Shown here piece by piece: positions 1-6,748 of a DNA stretch of 9,311 bases. Each line of letters begins with the position of its first letter. Positions within the stretch are counted from its first letter, which is position 1. Source of the DNA: Microcaldota archaeon (lineage in GTDB: Archaea; Micrarchaeota; Micrarchaeia; Anstonellales; Bilamarchaeaceae); assembly GCA_020726005.1 (NCBI GenBank), contig DYTL01000030.1, positions 1 to 9,311 of the forward strand. The letters are read 5' to 3'. The position numbers were made by a program, and so were the translations under genes. The notes under the pieces were generated by a model. That model saw only the letters and a list, made by a program, of their open reading frames with translations, was not told where the DNA came from and did not search any database.

Positions 1-1
1 A

Positions 2-67
2 TATAAAGAAGATTCGCATTCATTTTTCTATTTATTAGAAGAATTATTATATGAGTGTATAAAATAA
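2..67 (+). CDS. Possible C-terminal tail of an upstream gene (partial)
   Basis: One plus-strand frame is open from the left edge to a TAA at 65-67 and gives 21 residues ending L-L-Y-E-C-I-K. The other two plus-strand frames hit stops early (TAA at 4-6, TAG within 45-50). The stop lies 15 bases before rps12, the spacing expected of an operon partner, and the next ribosome binding site follows directly. In many archaea the gene before rps12 is a NusA-like KH-domain protein, but this fragment is too short to identify. It could also be an accidental open frame in an AT-rich leader. Confidence 0.35.
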   Translation, partial: YKEDSHSFFYLLEELLYECIK

Positions 68-73
68 TTTACT

Positions 74-78
74 GGTGA
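74..78 (+). promoter_or_regulatory. Shine-Dalgarno site for rps12
   Basis: GGTGA matches the anti-Shine-Dalgarno at the 3' end of archaeal 16S rRNA and sits four bases before the ATG at 83. It supports that start codon. Confidence 0.6.
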
Positions 79-82
79 AATA

Positions 83-511
83 ATGGGAAATGGAGAATAT
101 GCCGGCAGAAATTTAAAAAGAAAAAGAAAGCTTTATCGATGGTTATCAAAGCGATGGAAAAGAAGAGCACTAAAACTTAAATCCAAATACGATCCACTTG
201 AAGGTTCGTCTATGGCAAAGGGAATTGTTCTTGAAAAAGTAATTTTAGAACAAAAGCAGCCACATTCAGGTCTTATTAAATGTGTAAAGGTTCAACTCAT
301 TAAAAATGGTAAAATAGTTACAGCACACGCAACAAGAGAGAAATCCATTACATACATAGATGAGCATGATGAAGTATTTATCGCAGGTATGGGTGGTTCG
401 CAACGCGGACAAATGGGTTCTGTTCCTGGCGTGAGATACAAAGTTATTGCAGTAAATGGTATTGATTTGCAGATGCTCAGAAAAAAGAAAAAAGAAAAAT
501 TAAAGAGATAA
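83..511 (+). CDS. rpsL: Small ribosomal subunit protein uS12 (archaeal S12/S23e type)
   Basis: uS12 sits at the decoding centre of the 30S subunit, where its loops monitor codon-anticodon pairing and contact EF-1A and EF-2. At 142 residues it has normal archaeal length, with the basic N-terminal extension (residues 8-34), the block M-A-K-G-I-V-L-E-K at 44-52, the decoding loop near 58-66 and the P-G-V-R-Y loop at 115-119. Two positions that are nearly universal differ: the P-N-S-A motif reads P60-H61-S62-G63, and the Asp two residues before P-G-V-R is Ser113. Both were confirmed in the codons (cat at 263-265, tct at 419-421). The gene is complete with a Lys-rich C-terminus and lies four bases upstream of rps7, so the two are almost certainly cotranscribed. 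Confidence 0.97.
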   Translation: MGNGEYAGRNLKRKRKLYRWLSKRWKRRALKLKSKYDPLEGSSMAKGIVLEKVILEQKQPHSGLIKCVKVQLIKNGKIVTAHATREKSITYIDEHDEVFIAGMGGSQRGQMGSVPGVRYKVIAVNGIDLQMLRKKKKEKLKR

Positions 512-515
512 TTAA

Positions 516-1118
516 ATGAAACTTTTTGAAAAATACGAGACTGAAGGAATTGAAATAACTGATTTATCACTTAAACAGGTAATTTCTCTTAAGCCAATGA
601 GTGTTCCACATAGTTACGGAAGACATGCAAAAAAACCATTCGCAAAGCAGAAATTAAATATAGTTGAACGACTTACGAACAAACTTATGAGGGGCGGAAC
701 AGGAGAAAAAACAAGTGGAAAGGTTATTCGTACAGGAGGAAAAATGCAAGGTAAAAAACTAAAAGCACTTCGTTTAGTTGAAAATGCATTTGAAATTATT
801 GCAAAAAATACGAATGAAAATCCAGTTCAGATATTAATAAAAGCACTTCAGAATTCCGCGCCGCGTGAAGATGTAACCCGAGTTGCATTCGGCGGAGTTA
901 GTTATCAGGTTGCTACTGATATTTCCGGAACGCGCAGATTAGACCTTGCGCTACGCAATATCACTCTTGCAGCGATAATGGGAAGTTTTAATAAAGGCAG
1001 AGCTTTAGACGTTGTTCTTGCAAACGAAATAATCTCCGCAGCAAAAAAAGATTTACAATCTAGCTATGCAATAAGAAAAAGAGATGAAATGGAAAGAATG
1101 GCAAGAAGTTCTAGATAA
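516..1118 (+). CDS. rpsG: Small ribosomal subunit protein uS7 (archaeal type)
   Basis: uS7 nucleates folding of the 3' major domain of 16S rRNA and lies by the E-site at the subunit head. The 200-residue product is of archaeal/eukaryotic type: V-P-H-S-Y-G-R-H at 30-37, N-I-V-E-R-L at 48-53, E-N-P-V-Q-I-L at 101-107, A-P-R-E-D at 114-118, the R-R-L-D-L-A-L-R helix at 140-147 and the classic end S-Y-A-I-R-K-R-D-E-M-E-R. A basic, Gly-rich insertion near residues 59-80 resembles that in some archaeal homologues. The ATG is four bases after the rps12 stop and no strong Shine-Dalgarno is visible, suggesting translational coupling. It is followed by an unusual 162-base gap before EF-2. Confidence 0.97.
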   Translation: MKLFEKYETEGIEITDLSLKQVISLKPMSVPHSYGRHAKKPFAKQKLNIVERLTNKLMRGGTGEKTSGKVIRTGGKMQGKKLKALRLVENAFEIIAKNTNENPVQILIKALQNSAPREDVTRVAFGGVSYQVATDISGTRRLDLALRNITLAAIMGSFNKGRALDVVLANEIISAAKKDLQSSYAIRKRDEMERMARSSR

Positions 1119-1130
1119 TATTTCAAAATA

Positions 1131-1189
1131 ATTAACAATTAAGTTCGCAAAAACATTTCCGTTTAGATTTTAATATTTATGAAATGATT
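1131..1189 (+). pseudogene. Decayed fragment of the EF-2 gene (copy of codons 70-87)
   Basis: Aligned by eye to the EF-2 coding sequence at 1488-1542, this stretch matches at 44 of 55 aligned bases with three small gaps in this copy (+1, +2, +1). The core ACAATTAAGT, one mismatch, CGCAAA, then CATTTC is nearly unbroken, and further downstream GATTT, AATAT and GAAA/GATT keep register. The equivalent EF-2 protein segment begins at T71-I72-K73. The gaps and in-frame stops abolish coding here. It is best read as a relic of a local duplication of the fusA 5' region. A TATA-like run (TTTTAATATTTAT, 1168-1180) lies within it and could have been recruited as a promoter for EF-2. Confidence 0.6.
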
Positions 1190-1197
1190 GCGCAAAC

Positions 1198-1210
1198 AAA
1201 CGCAAGATAA
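1198..1210 (+). repeat. 13-base direct repeat, copy 1
   Basis: AAACGCAAGATAA occurs identically at 5847-5859, just before dapF. Both copies lie in the only two sizeable gaps within the plus-strand cluster. Its role is unknown; it may be chance in AT-rich DNA. Confidence 0.4.
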
Positions 1211-1252
1211 TAAAAATCTCAAAGGAACTCGCTGACGAACAAAAGATAATAG
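1202..1252 (+). pseudogene. Second decayed EF-2 fragment (copy of codons ~43-59)
   Basis: Positions 1216-1252 match the EF-2 gene at 1422-1458 without gaps at 30 of 37 bases. A GCAAGA at 1202-1207 also aligns with 1407-1412 if one base is missing. Read in the matching frame it gives I-S-K-E-L-A-D-E-Q-K-I-I-E followed by a stop, against I-S-K-E-L-A-G-E-Q-R-V-M-D in EF-2 residues 48-60. The differences are synonymous or mostly conservative. In EF-2 this segment precedes the one copied at 1131-1189, yet here it follows it, so the order is rearranged, as expected from successive tandem duplications and deletions. No translation of this piece is likely. Confidence 0.6.
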
Positions 1253-1268
1253 AATAACAAAAAATTAT

Positions 1269-1275
1269 AGGTAAT
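1269..1275 (+). promoter_or_regulatory. Shine-Dalgarno-like site for EF-2
   Basis: AGGTAAT matches the archaeal consensus AGGTGAT at six of seven bases and lies five bases before the ATG at 1281, supporting that start. Confidence 0.45.
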
Positions 1276-1280
1276 ATTCA

Positions 1281-3470
1281 ATGGTCCGAAAAGAAGTTGT
1301 GGTTGCAGAAGTGCAAAAACTTATGGATTACTTGGATAATGTGCGTAATATAGCAATAATTGCGCACGTTGATCATGGAAAATCTACGCTAACAGATTCA
1401 CTTATTGCAAGAGCAGGACTTATCTCAAAAGAACTCGCAGGCGAACAAAGAGTAATGGATTTTGATGAACAGGAACAGACGCGAGGTATTACAATTAAGT
1501 CCGCAAACATTTCGCTCGGATTTCAATATCAGGGAAAAGATTATCTTATTAATTTAATTGATACGCCAGGACATGTAGATTTTGGAGGGCATGTTACAAG
1601 GGCATTAAGGGCAGTAGACGGAGTAGTCCTAGTAATTGACGCAGTAGAAGGAATAATGCCACAAACAGAAGCAGTGCTTAGACAGGCAATTAAAGAGCGC
1701 GCACAACCAACAGTATTCATTAACAAAGTTGACCGACTTATTAATGAACTTAAATTAGAGCCGCAAGCAATGCAGCAGAGATTTCTAAAAATCATCGCTG
1801 GAATAAACAAAATAATTATGATGAATGCACCTCATGAATTTATAGATGTGTGGAGTATAGATGTAAACAAAGGAAACATCGCGTTCGGAAGCGCATATAA
1901 CAAATGGGCAGTTAGCGTAGCATCAATGAAAAGATTTAATATTACATTTAAGGATATAATAGATAAGGTACAGGCAGGGAAACACCAGTTCCTCGTAGAA
2001 AAATCTCCACTAGATGAAGTGCTTCTTGGAATGACCGTAGTTCATTTGCCAAATCCAATCAAAGCCCAAACATATCGCATTCCGGTTCTTTGGAAAGGAG
2101 ATGTTAACTCTGAAGCAGGAAGGGAAATGCTTGCATGCAATGCCAAAGGTAAAACAATAGGTATATGTTTTGGAGTAGTTTATGATGAGCACGCTGGTGA
2201 AGTTGGAGTAATACGAGTATTCTCAGGTACAATAAAAAAAGGAGATCAATTATATGTCTCTTCAAAAAAACAATTCTCAAAAATTCAGCAGATCGCAATT
2301 TATATGGGTCCAGACAGAATCCCAGCAGAACACATAAGCGCAGGAAACATCGGTGCAATAATTGGAGTAAAGGATTTATACGTTGGCGAAACCATCTCAA
2401 CTGAAGTAATAACTCCATTTGAGCAAATCAAGCATTATGCCGAACCAGTTATCACAAAATCTATAGAAGCAAAGGAGAGTAAAAATCTTGCAAGGCTTGT
2501 GGAAATTTTAAGGAGTATAAAAAAGGAAGATCCAACTCTTAAAATTGAACTTAATCAGGAAACAGGCGAGCATCTCATAAGCGGTATGGGCGAACTTCAT
2601 TTAGAAATTATTGAGTACAAAATAAGGAACGAAAAAAAGCTTGAAATTAAAACATCTCCTCCAGTTGTAGTATACAGAGAAACAATTATTTCGCAATCGC
2701 CAGAAGTAGAAGGAAAATCCCCAAATAGGCATAACAAAATAAAAGTCGTAGTTGAGCCACTTCAGCCAGAAATAATATCTGCAATAGAAGAAGGCGCAAT
2801 TCTTAATGGTAAACCAAAAACAAGAGAGACAATAGATGCGTTAATTGCAGCCGGAATGGTGCGCAATGAAGCAAAAAGCATTTGGGACATTTATAATAAA
2901 AACGTGCTCATTGATGCAACAAAAGGGGTACAATATCTTAATGAAGTTGAGGAACTCATTACACAAGGTTTTGAAGAAGCAATGGATAAAGGAGTGCTTG
3001 CAAAGGAAAAAGTAACCGGAGTAAAAATTACGCTTACTGATGTAATGCTTCATGAAGATAATGTTCATCGTGGGCCTGCACAGATGCTTCCGGCAATAAA
3101 AAGACCAATTTATGCAGCAATGCTCATGGCTGGAATTATTCTTCTTGAACCAAAACAAAAAATGACAATAAACGTTCCACAAGAATATGCAGGTGATGTA
3201 ATTACTCTTATTCAAGGAAAACGGGGTCAACTCTTAGATATGCAGCAGGATGGTGAATATACTAATATAATTGTAAAGATGCCTGTTGCAGAACTGTTTG
3301 GATTCGGAAACGATCTCCGTTCAGTAACGCAAGGTAGAGCAATACCCTATCAAGAATATGCGGGCTATGAAATAATGCCAAAGGAGCTTGTAGCAAAAGT
3401 AGTAAAGCAGATAAGGGAAAGAAAAGGCGACAAACTAGAACCACTAAGCCCGAGCGATTTTATAGATTAA
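1281..3470 (+). CDS. fusA: Translation elongation factor 2 (aEF-2)
   Basis: This GTPase translocates tRNA and mRNA through the ribosome after peptide bond formation. At 729 residues it has normal archaeal length. Domain I carries G1 A-H-V-D-H-G-K-S-T (28-36), G2 R-G-I-T (68-71), G3 D-T-P-G-H (94-98), G4 N-K-V-D (148-151) and G5 S-A-Y (204-206). Domain II includes H-A-G-E-V-G, and S-G-M-G-E-L-H-L-E marks domain III. In domain IV the loop H-E-D-N-V-H-R-G-P-A-Q holds His596, the residue expected to become diphthamide, so the substrate site for the Dph pathway is intact. The start M-V-R-K-E resembles M-G-R-R-E of other archaeal EF-2 proteins. The gap upstream contains decayed copies of part of this gene. 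uL16 follows 22 bases downstream. Nothing suggests loss of function. Confidence 0.98.
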   Translation: MVRKEVVVAEVQKLMDYLDNVRNIAIIAHVDHGKSTLTDSLIARAGLISKELAGEQRVMDFDEQEQTRGITIKSANISLGFQYQGKDYLINLIDTPGHVDFGGHVTRALRAVDGVVLVIDAVEGIMPQTEAVLRQAIKERAQPTVFINKVDRLINELKLEPQAMQQRFLKIIAGINKIIMMNAPHEFIDVWSIDVNKGNIAFGSAYNKWAVSVASMKRFNITFKDIIDKVQAGKHQFLVEKSPLDEVLLGMTVVHLPNPIKAQTYRIPVLWKGDVNSEAGREMLACNAKGKTIGICFGVVYDEHAGEVGVIRVFSGTIKKGDQLYVSSKKQFSKIQQIAIYMGPDRIPAEHISAGNIGAIIGVKDLYVGETISTEVITPFEQIKHYAEPVITKSIEAKESKNLARLVEILRSIKKEDPTLKIELNQETGEHLISGMGELHLEIIEYKIRNEKKLEIKTSPPVVVYRETIISQSPEVEGKSPNRHNKIKVVVEPLQPEIISAIEEGAILNGKPKTRETIDALIAAGMVRNEAKSIWDIYNKNVLIDATKGVQYLNEVEELITQGFEEAMDKGVLAKEKVTGVKITLTDVMLHEDNVHRGPAQMLPAIKRPIYAAMLMAGIILLEPKQKMTINVPQEYAGDVITLIQGKRGQLLDMQQDGEYTNIIVKMPVAELFGFGNDLRSVTQGRAIPYQEYAGYEIMPKELVAKVVKQIRERKGDKLEPLSPSDFID

Positions 3471-3482
3471 ATTTTAAAAAAT

Positions 3483-3489
3483 GAGGGAT
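3483..3489 (+). promoter_or_regulatory. Shine-Dalgarno-like site deciding the uL16 start
   Basis: GAGGGAT lies three bases before the ATG at 3493 and overlaps the first in-frame ATG at 3481. It favours 3493 as the true start, although the spacing is short. Confidence 0.35.
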
Positions 3490-3492
3490 ATT

Positions 3493-4020
3493 ATGGGACT
3501 TAGACCTGGAAGAACAATGAGGGATACTAACAAGCCAGCGTGGAGCAGACATTCACGCTCTAAACCAAAGGAATCTTATATAAAAGCAATGCCGCATCAA
3601 GATATAACACAGTTTAGAATGGGTGTATTAAAGCCAGATTACAATATAACGTTTAGATTAATAAGCCAACAAGATATTCAAATAAGGGATAATGCGCTTG
3701 AGAGTTCGCGTCAAGCTGTAAACAAGTATTTGGAAAAAACAATGATGGGAAATTTTTATTTTATAATAATGGTTTTTCCACATCAAATAATAAGAGAAAA
3801 TAAAATGATTGCAGGAGCAGGCGCTGACCGTCTCCAAAAAGGAATGAGGCAATCGTTTGGCCGTGCGACTGATAAAGCAGCAAGAGTACGCAAAAACCAT
3901 GAAGTTTTTATAATAAATAGCTATAAAGATAAAGTAAAAACTATTCGTGTCGCAATAAAACGCGCGCTTAAAAAACTTCCTGGAACATATACACTTATAA
4001 TAGAAGAAAAAGCCGCTTAA
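3493..4020 (+). CDS. rpl10e: Large ribosomal subunit protein uL16 (archaeal L10e)
   Basis: uL16 (L10e) binds 23S rRNA near the P-site and peptidyl transferase centre and helps mature the 50S subunit. The product aligns with archaeal L10e throughout: M-G-L-R-P-G-R at the start (M-A-L-R-P in relatives), N-K-P-A-W-S-R, Q-I-R-D-N-A-L-E-S-S-R-Q central block, R-E-N-K-M-I-A-G-A-G-A-D-R-L and G-M-R-Q-S-F-G-R, the loop region that approaches the P-site tRNA. The open frame also has an ATG at 3481 that would add M-R-D-I; 3493 is preferred because it matches the family start. The length of 175 residues is normal. The position after EF-2, where tuf and rps10 are more usual in archaea, is unusual. A coiled-coil gene follows 13 bases later, probably in the same operon. 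Confidence 0.96.
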   Translation: MGLRPGRTMRDTNKPAWSRHSRSKPKESYIKAMPHQDITQFRMGVLKPDYNITFRLISQQDIQIRDNALESSRQAVNKYLEKTMMGNFYFIIMVFPHQIIRENKMIAGAGADRLQKGMRQSFGRATDKAARVRKNHEVFIINSYKDKVKTIRVAIKRALKKLPGTYTLIIEEKAA

Positions 4021-4021
4021 T

Positions 4022-4026
4022 GGTGG
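4022..4026 (+). promoter_or_regulatory. Shine-Dalgarno site for the coiled-coil gene
   Basis: GGTGG lies seven bases before the ATG at 4034, directly after the uL16 stop. It is a good archaeal match and indicates that the gene is translated. Confidence 0.6.
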
Positions 4027-4033
4027 AATATAG

Positions 4034-5797
4034 ATGGATAAGAAAGTAATCATAGATGATGCTCTTATTAGCACGGATATTGATCAACTTATCAAATACC
4101 TTTCATTTAAGAAAAAAGTAGAAATAAATATGCTTGCGCGTGAACTCAATACTAAAGTGGATATAGTAAAAAAATGGATTGTTATCTTAGAAGAGGAGGG
4201 CTATGTAAAAGTTGAATATATCCTTTTTAATGAATTTATAGTTTGGGCAGGAGAAGAATTGCCTGCACATACAGAAGTGTCTGAGTCAGTGAAAAATTTT
4301 CAAGGTATAGATTCTGATATAATAGAAAAAGAAGAACAAAGGCCAGAAACAAAAATTGACGAAATAATTAAGTCAGATTCTAAGATTGAAATAAAATCAG
4401 AAATAGCGTCTAAAGAAACACCGCTCGAACTTACGATACGCGAACAAAACGAGAAAAAGTCAATTAATTCTATTGAGTCTGAAGAATTCAAGGCAGCAGA
4501 GCACGTTAGCCGTATAATAGAAAAATTGAGTAATACTCCTGAAGAGAAAAAACATGATGATGGTGTTTCATCAACTACAGAAACCAAAATAGACCCATCT
4601 TTTTCCGAGGAAAAAAATAAAAAGGAATTAGAGCATGAAGAAAATGAAATTATTTCGCTTAAGAAATTGCTTTCTAAGAATATTGAAGAAATAAATGCCC
4701 AGAAAACTAATATAGAAAAACTTAAAACAGAACGGGAAAAACTTCTTAGCGAAGCATGCATTCCGCTTGAAAATAAATTCAAATTAGAATATGGAAACAT
4801 ATTAGAAAAACTTTTAGAAAAGGAACATAGAATTGCAGAAATGACGAGACACGTGATAGAACTTCCTACAAAAATAAACGAATTAACAAAAGTTGAAACA
4901 GCGCTTAAGCATATAACGCAACAAGGTAGGCATGCATCAGTCTCCAACCGCGAGGAACTGGAAAAACTTAAACATTCTTTACATGAAGAGGATCAGCATC
5001 TTCTACACGAAATAGAAAATATAGAATTAGAAACGAAAGCAAAAAAATCTGAAATAGCTAATATGTCAAAAACACTTGAAGAAATTAATAATTGCGAACA
5101 GAAAATAAAAAAAGAAGTCGAAAAACTTAACAAACAGCTTACTGAAGTAAACGAAAGCATTGCGTCTACTTATAATTCAATAAATGAAGTTTTTGAAAAT
5201 GGATCTAAACTTTCCCGAAGATTAGAGAACGTGAAAATTATATTAGATGCAAGGGCGCACGCGGTTTCAGAAACTTATTCTAAACGTAATGATATAGAAA
5301 AGATAGAAACTGCAATTAGTCAATATATCGAGGATTATGAGAAAAAAATAGCAGATATAGAAAATTATGCGAATGAAAGCGAAAAAGATTTAGTGAAACT
5401 CAAAGAGTTCGCAGAAGTGAAATACATACGCAACTGCATTAATGAGCTTGATCGTATTTCTTCTAATTATGAGCAGGAACTTGAATCTATGAATATACAA
5501 GAAAAGAGTATAGAGGAACGCATACACGAAGCAAAAAATAGGTTCAACAATCTTTTACAAGAAAGTCGGGAACTTGTAAAATCGCTCGAGGAAAAAACTT
5601 TAGGAAAGGAATTCGAAAAACTTATTCATGAAGTAAAAAGAAAGCAAGAGGTTATTGTTTCTTCAATGAAAGCGCATAATTCTAATGAAGCAACGGCAAA
5701 AAAGATATTCGAATCTTATTCTGATGTAGAAAGAGCTGTTGTAAAAAAAGAAATAAAGAAGAATAAAAAAATAAAGAGCAAAAAGAAAAAGAAGTAA
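4034..5797 (+). CDS. Winged-helix and long coiled-coil protein, function unknown
   Basis: I do not recognise a named family. Residues about 14-71 look like a winged helix-turn-helix: an opening helix (D-Q-L-I-K-Y-L), a helix-turn-helix (I-N-M-L-A-R-E-L then V-D-I-V-K-K-W-I-V-I-L-E-E-E-G-Y) and a beta wing ending F-N-E-F-I-V-W-A-G. Residues about 78-200 are an acidic, low-complexity linker. From about 200 to 545 the sequence is almost continuous charged coiled coil with short breaks near 272-280 and 385-392. The last 17 residues contain 12 lysines. No Walker motifs are present, so it is not an SMC or Rad50 ATPase, and no signal peptide or membrane segment is visible. A DNA- or RNA-binding architectural or tethering role would suit a winged helix plus basic tail, but this is inference. 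It has a good ribosome binding site and lies 13 bases from rpl10e, so it is probably coexpressed with ribosomal proteins. Confidence 0.85.
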   Translation: MDKKVIIDDALISTDIDQLIKYLSFKKKVEINMLARELNTKVDIVKKWIVILEEEGYVKVEYILFNEFIVWAGEELPAHTEVSESVKNFQGIDSDIIEKEEQRPETKIDEIIKSDSKIEIKSEIASKETPLELTIREQNEKKSINSIESEEFKAAEHVSRIIEKLSNTPEEKKHDDGVSSTTETKIDPSFSEEKNKKELEHEENEIISLKKLLSKNIEEINAQKTNIEKLKTEREKLLSEACIPLENKFKLEYGNILEKLLEKEHRIAEMTRHVIELPTKINELTKVETALKHITQQGRHASVSNREELEKLKHSLHEEDQHLLHEIENIELETKAKKSEIANMSKTLEEINNCEQKIKKEVEKLNKQLTEVNESIASTYNSINEVFENGSKLSRRLENVKIILDARAHAVSETYSKRNDIEKIETAISQYIEDYEKKIADIENYANESEKDLVKLKEFAEVKYIRNCINELDRISSNYEQELESMNIQEKSIEERIHEAKNRFNNLLQESRELVKSLEEKTLGKEFEKLIHEVKRKQEVIVSSMKAHNSNEATAKKIFESYSDVERAVVKKEIKKNKKIKSKKKKK

Positions 5798-5846
5798 ATG
5801 ATTTCAAAAAGATTAGCTGGCTTAATGTGTAGAATCCATTCAATAA

Positions 5847-5859
5847 AAACGCAAGATAA
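5847..5859 (+). repeat. 13-base direct repeat, copy 2
   Basis: AAACGCAAGATAA is identical to 1198-1210. Here it ends 11 bases before the dapF ATG, within a 73-base leader. Confidence 0.4.
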
Positions 5860-5870
5860 GATTGAGTACC

Positions 5871-6677
5871 ATGTTAGAAATCAAATTTTACAAATATGAA
5901 GGTACTGGAAACGATTTTATACTCCTAGAGGACTTTGAGAACAATATGCCCAAAGATAAAGAATTCATTATGCGCATGTGCGATAGACATTTTGGAATAG
6001 GCGCGGATGGCATTATTTATGTCCAAAAAGCCTATAATGGAAATTATAAAATGCAAATAATGAATTCAGATGGAAGCGAAGCTGAAATGTGCGGAAACGG
6101 AATAAGATGCCTTGCAAAATATTTGTTTGATTTTAATTATGTAAAATTAAAAAAATTCGAGATAGAAACGCTTGCGGGTATAAGAACAATTGAAATTAAA
6201 ACAGTAAAAAATAATATGGTTGAAACTGTTGTTGTTGAAATGGGGAAACCTCAATTCATCGGAACTACGAATTTGTTCGATGAACATCTTGTTCTTGTAT
6301 CTATGGGTAATCCGCATGCAGTAATATTCAAAGAAAAAATAGATATGAATGAAGTAAAAGAAAAAGGTCCAAAAATAGAGAAAAATAAGTATTTTCCTAA
6401 TAAGACTACTGTTGAATTCGCGTATGTAAAGAATGAAAATGAAATTGAATTAGTAGTTTATGAGCGTGGGGCAGGGCTTACGCTTGCATGTGGAACAGGT
6501 GCGTGCGCAACCGTAGCTGCCGCAGCAAAACAAAATTTAGTAAAAACAGGAATTCCAATAAACGTATTACTTCCAGGAGGAAAACTTATTATTACGGTAA
6601 AGGACGATTATTCTCTAATTCAAATGGAAGGATACGCAAAATTCGTTTTTAGCGGAAAAATTTCATTTCTGTATTAA
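5871..6677 (+). CDS. dapF: Diaminopimelate epimerase (DapF)
   Basis: DapF interconverts LL- and meso-diaminopimelate by a two-base, cofactor-independent mechanism, the step before lysine formation. The product (268 residues, near the usual 270-290) has both halves of the fold: F-Y-K-Y-E-G-T-G-N-D-F at the start, G-I-G-A-D-G at 42-47, and N-S-D-G-S with M-C-G-N-G-I-R-C holding catalytic Cys74. Then come G-N-P-H at 146-149 and E-R-G-A-G-L-T-L-A-C-G-T-G holding catalytic Cys207. The substrate-binding Asn usual in F-P-x-x-T-N-V-E-F is Thr180 here. An in-frame TTG at 5862 would add three residues; ATG 5871 fits the family better. No clear Shine-Dalgarno is visible. Since archaea lack murein, lysine synthesis is the likely purpose, though racemases for other amino acids share this fold. 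Confidence 0.93.
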   Translation: MLEIKFYKYEGTGNDFILLEDFENNMPKDKEFIMRMCDRHFGIGADGIIYVQKAYNGNYKMQIMNSDGSEAEMCGNGIRCLAKYLFDFNYVKLKKFEIETLAGIRTIEIKTVKNNMVETVVVEMGKPQFIGTTNLFDEHLVLVSMGNPHAVIFKEKIDMNEVKEKGPKIEKNKYFPNKTTVEFAYVKNENEIELVVYERGAGLTLACGTGACATVAAAAKQNLVKTGIPINVLLPGGKLIITVKDDYSLIQMEGYAKFVFSGKISFLY

Positions 6678-6690
6678 TTCTTTTTCTCTT
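6678..6690 (+). terminator. T-rich termination signal after dapF
   Basis: Directly after the dapF stop the plus strand reads TTCTTTTTCTCTT. Archaeal RNA polymerase terminates at T-rich tracts without needing a hairpin, so this probably ends the upstream transcript. Confidence 0.4.
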
Positions 6691-6706
6691 GCTCAATCAA
6701 TAATAA

Positions 6707-6718
6707 TTTATTTAAAAT
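6707..6718 (+). promoter_or_regulatory. TATA-like box for thiI
   Basis: TTTATTTAAAAT is centred about 36 bases before the thiI ATG. Archaeal transcription starts some 25 bases from the TATA box, placing the start near 6738 and giving a leader of about ten bases. No Shine-Dalgarno precedes the ATG, which agrees with a short or absent leader. Confidence 0.45.
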
Positions 6719-6728
6719 CATCCTAACA

Positions 6729-6748
6729 AAAAACACTTATGTGTTTTT
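6729..6748 (+). repeat. Perfect inverted repeat abutting the thiI start codon
   Basis: AAAAACAC and GTGTTTTT form an uninterrupted 8-base stem around the loop TTAT, and the right arm ends exactly at the ATG. It could be an operator, a weak hairpin over the start, or a back-up terminator ending in five T bases. Which one cannot be told from sequence. Confidence 0.5.

Noticed and set aside
1269..1300. Extension of the second EF-2 relic across the real EF-2 start codon
   Set aside because: GGT and GTCCG keep the same spacing as in 1485-1504, but only about 14 of 24 bases match, and the real N-terminus M-V-R-K-E fits the family, so this is probably coincidence.
4300..4947. 215-codon minus-strand open frame
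   Set aside because: It is antisense to the coiled-coil gene; its Ser/Phe-rich composition is the mirror of Glu/Lys codons on the plus strand.
4034..5797. SMC or Rad50-like ATPase
   Set aside because: There is a long coiled coil but no Walker A, Walker B or signature motif in either terminal region.
5862..5870. TTG as the dapF start
   Set aside because: It would add only three residues before a family-typical start at the ATG 5871, and there is no better ribosome binding site for it.
5798..5899. 33-codon plus-strand frame starting directly after the coiled-coil stop
   Set aside because: It overlaps the dapF start out of frame, has no ribosome binding site and no recognisable product. A leader-peptide role cannot be supported.
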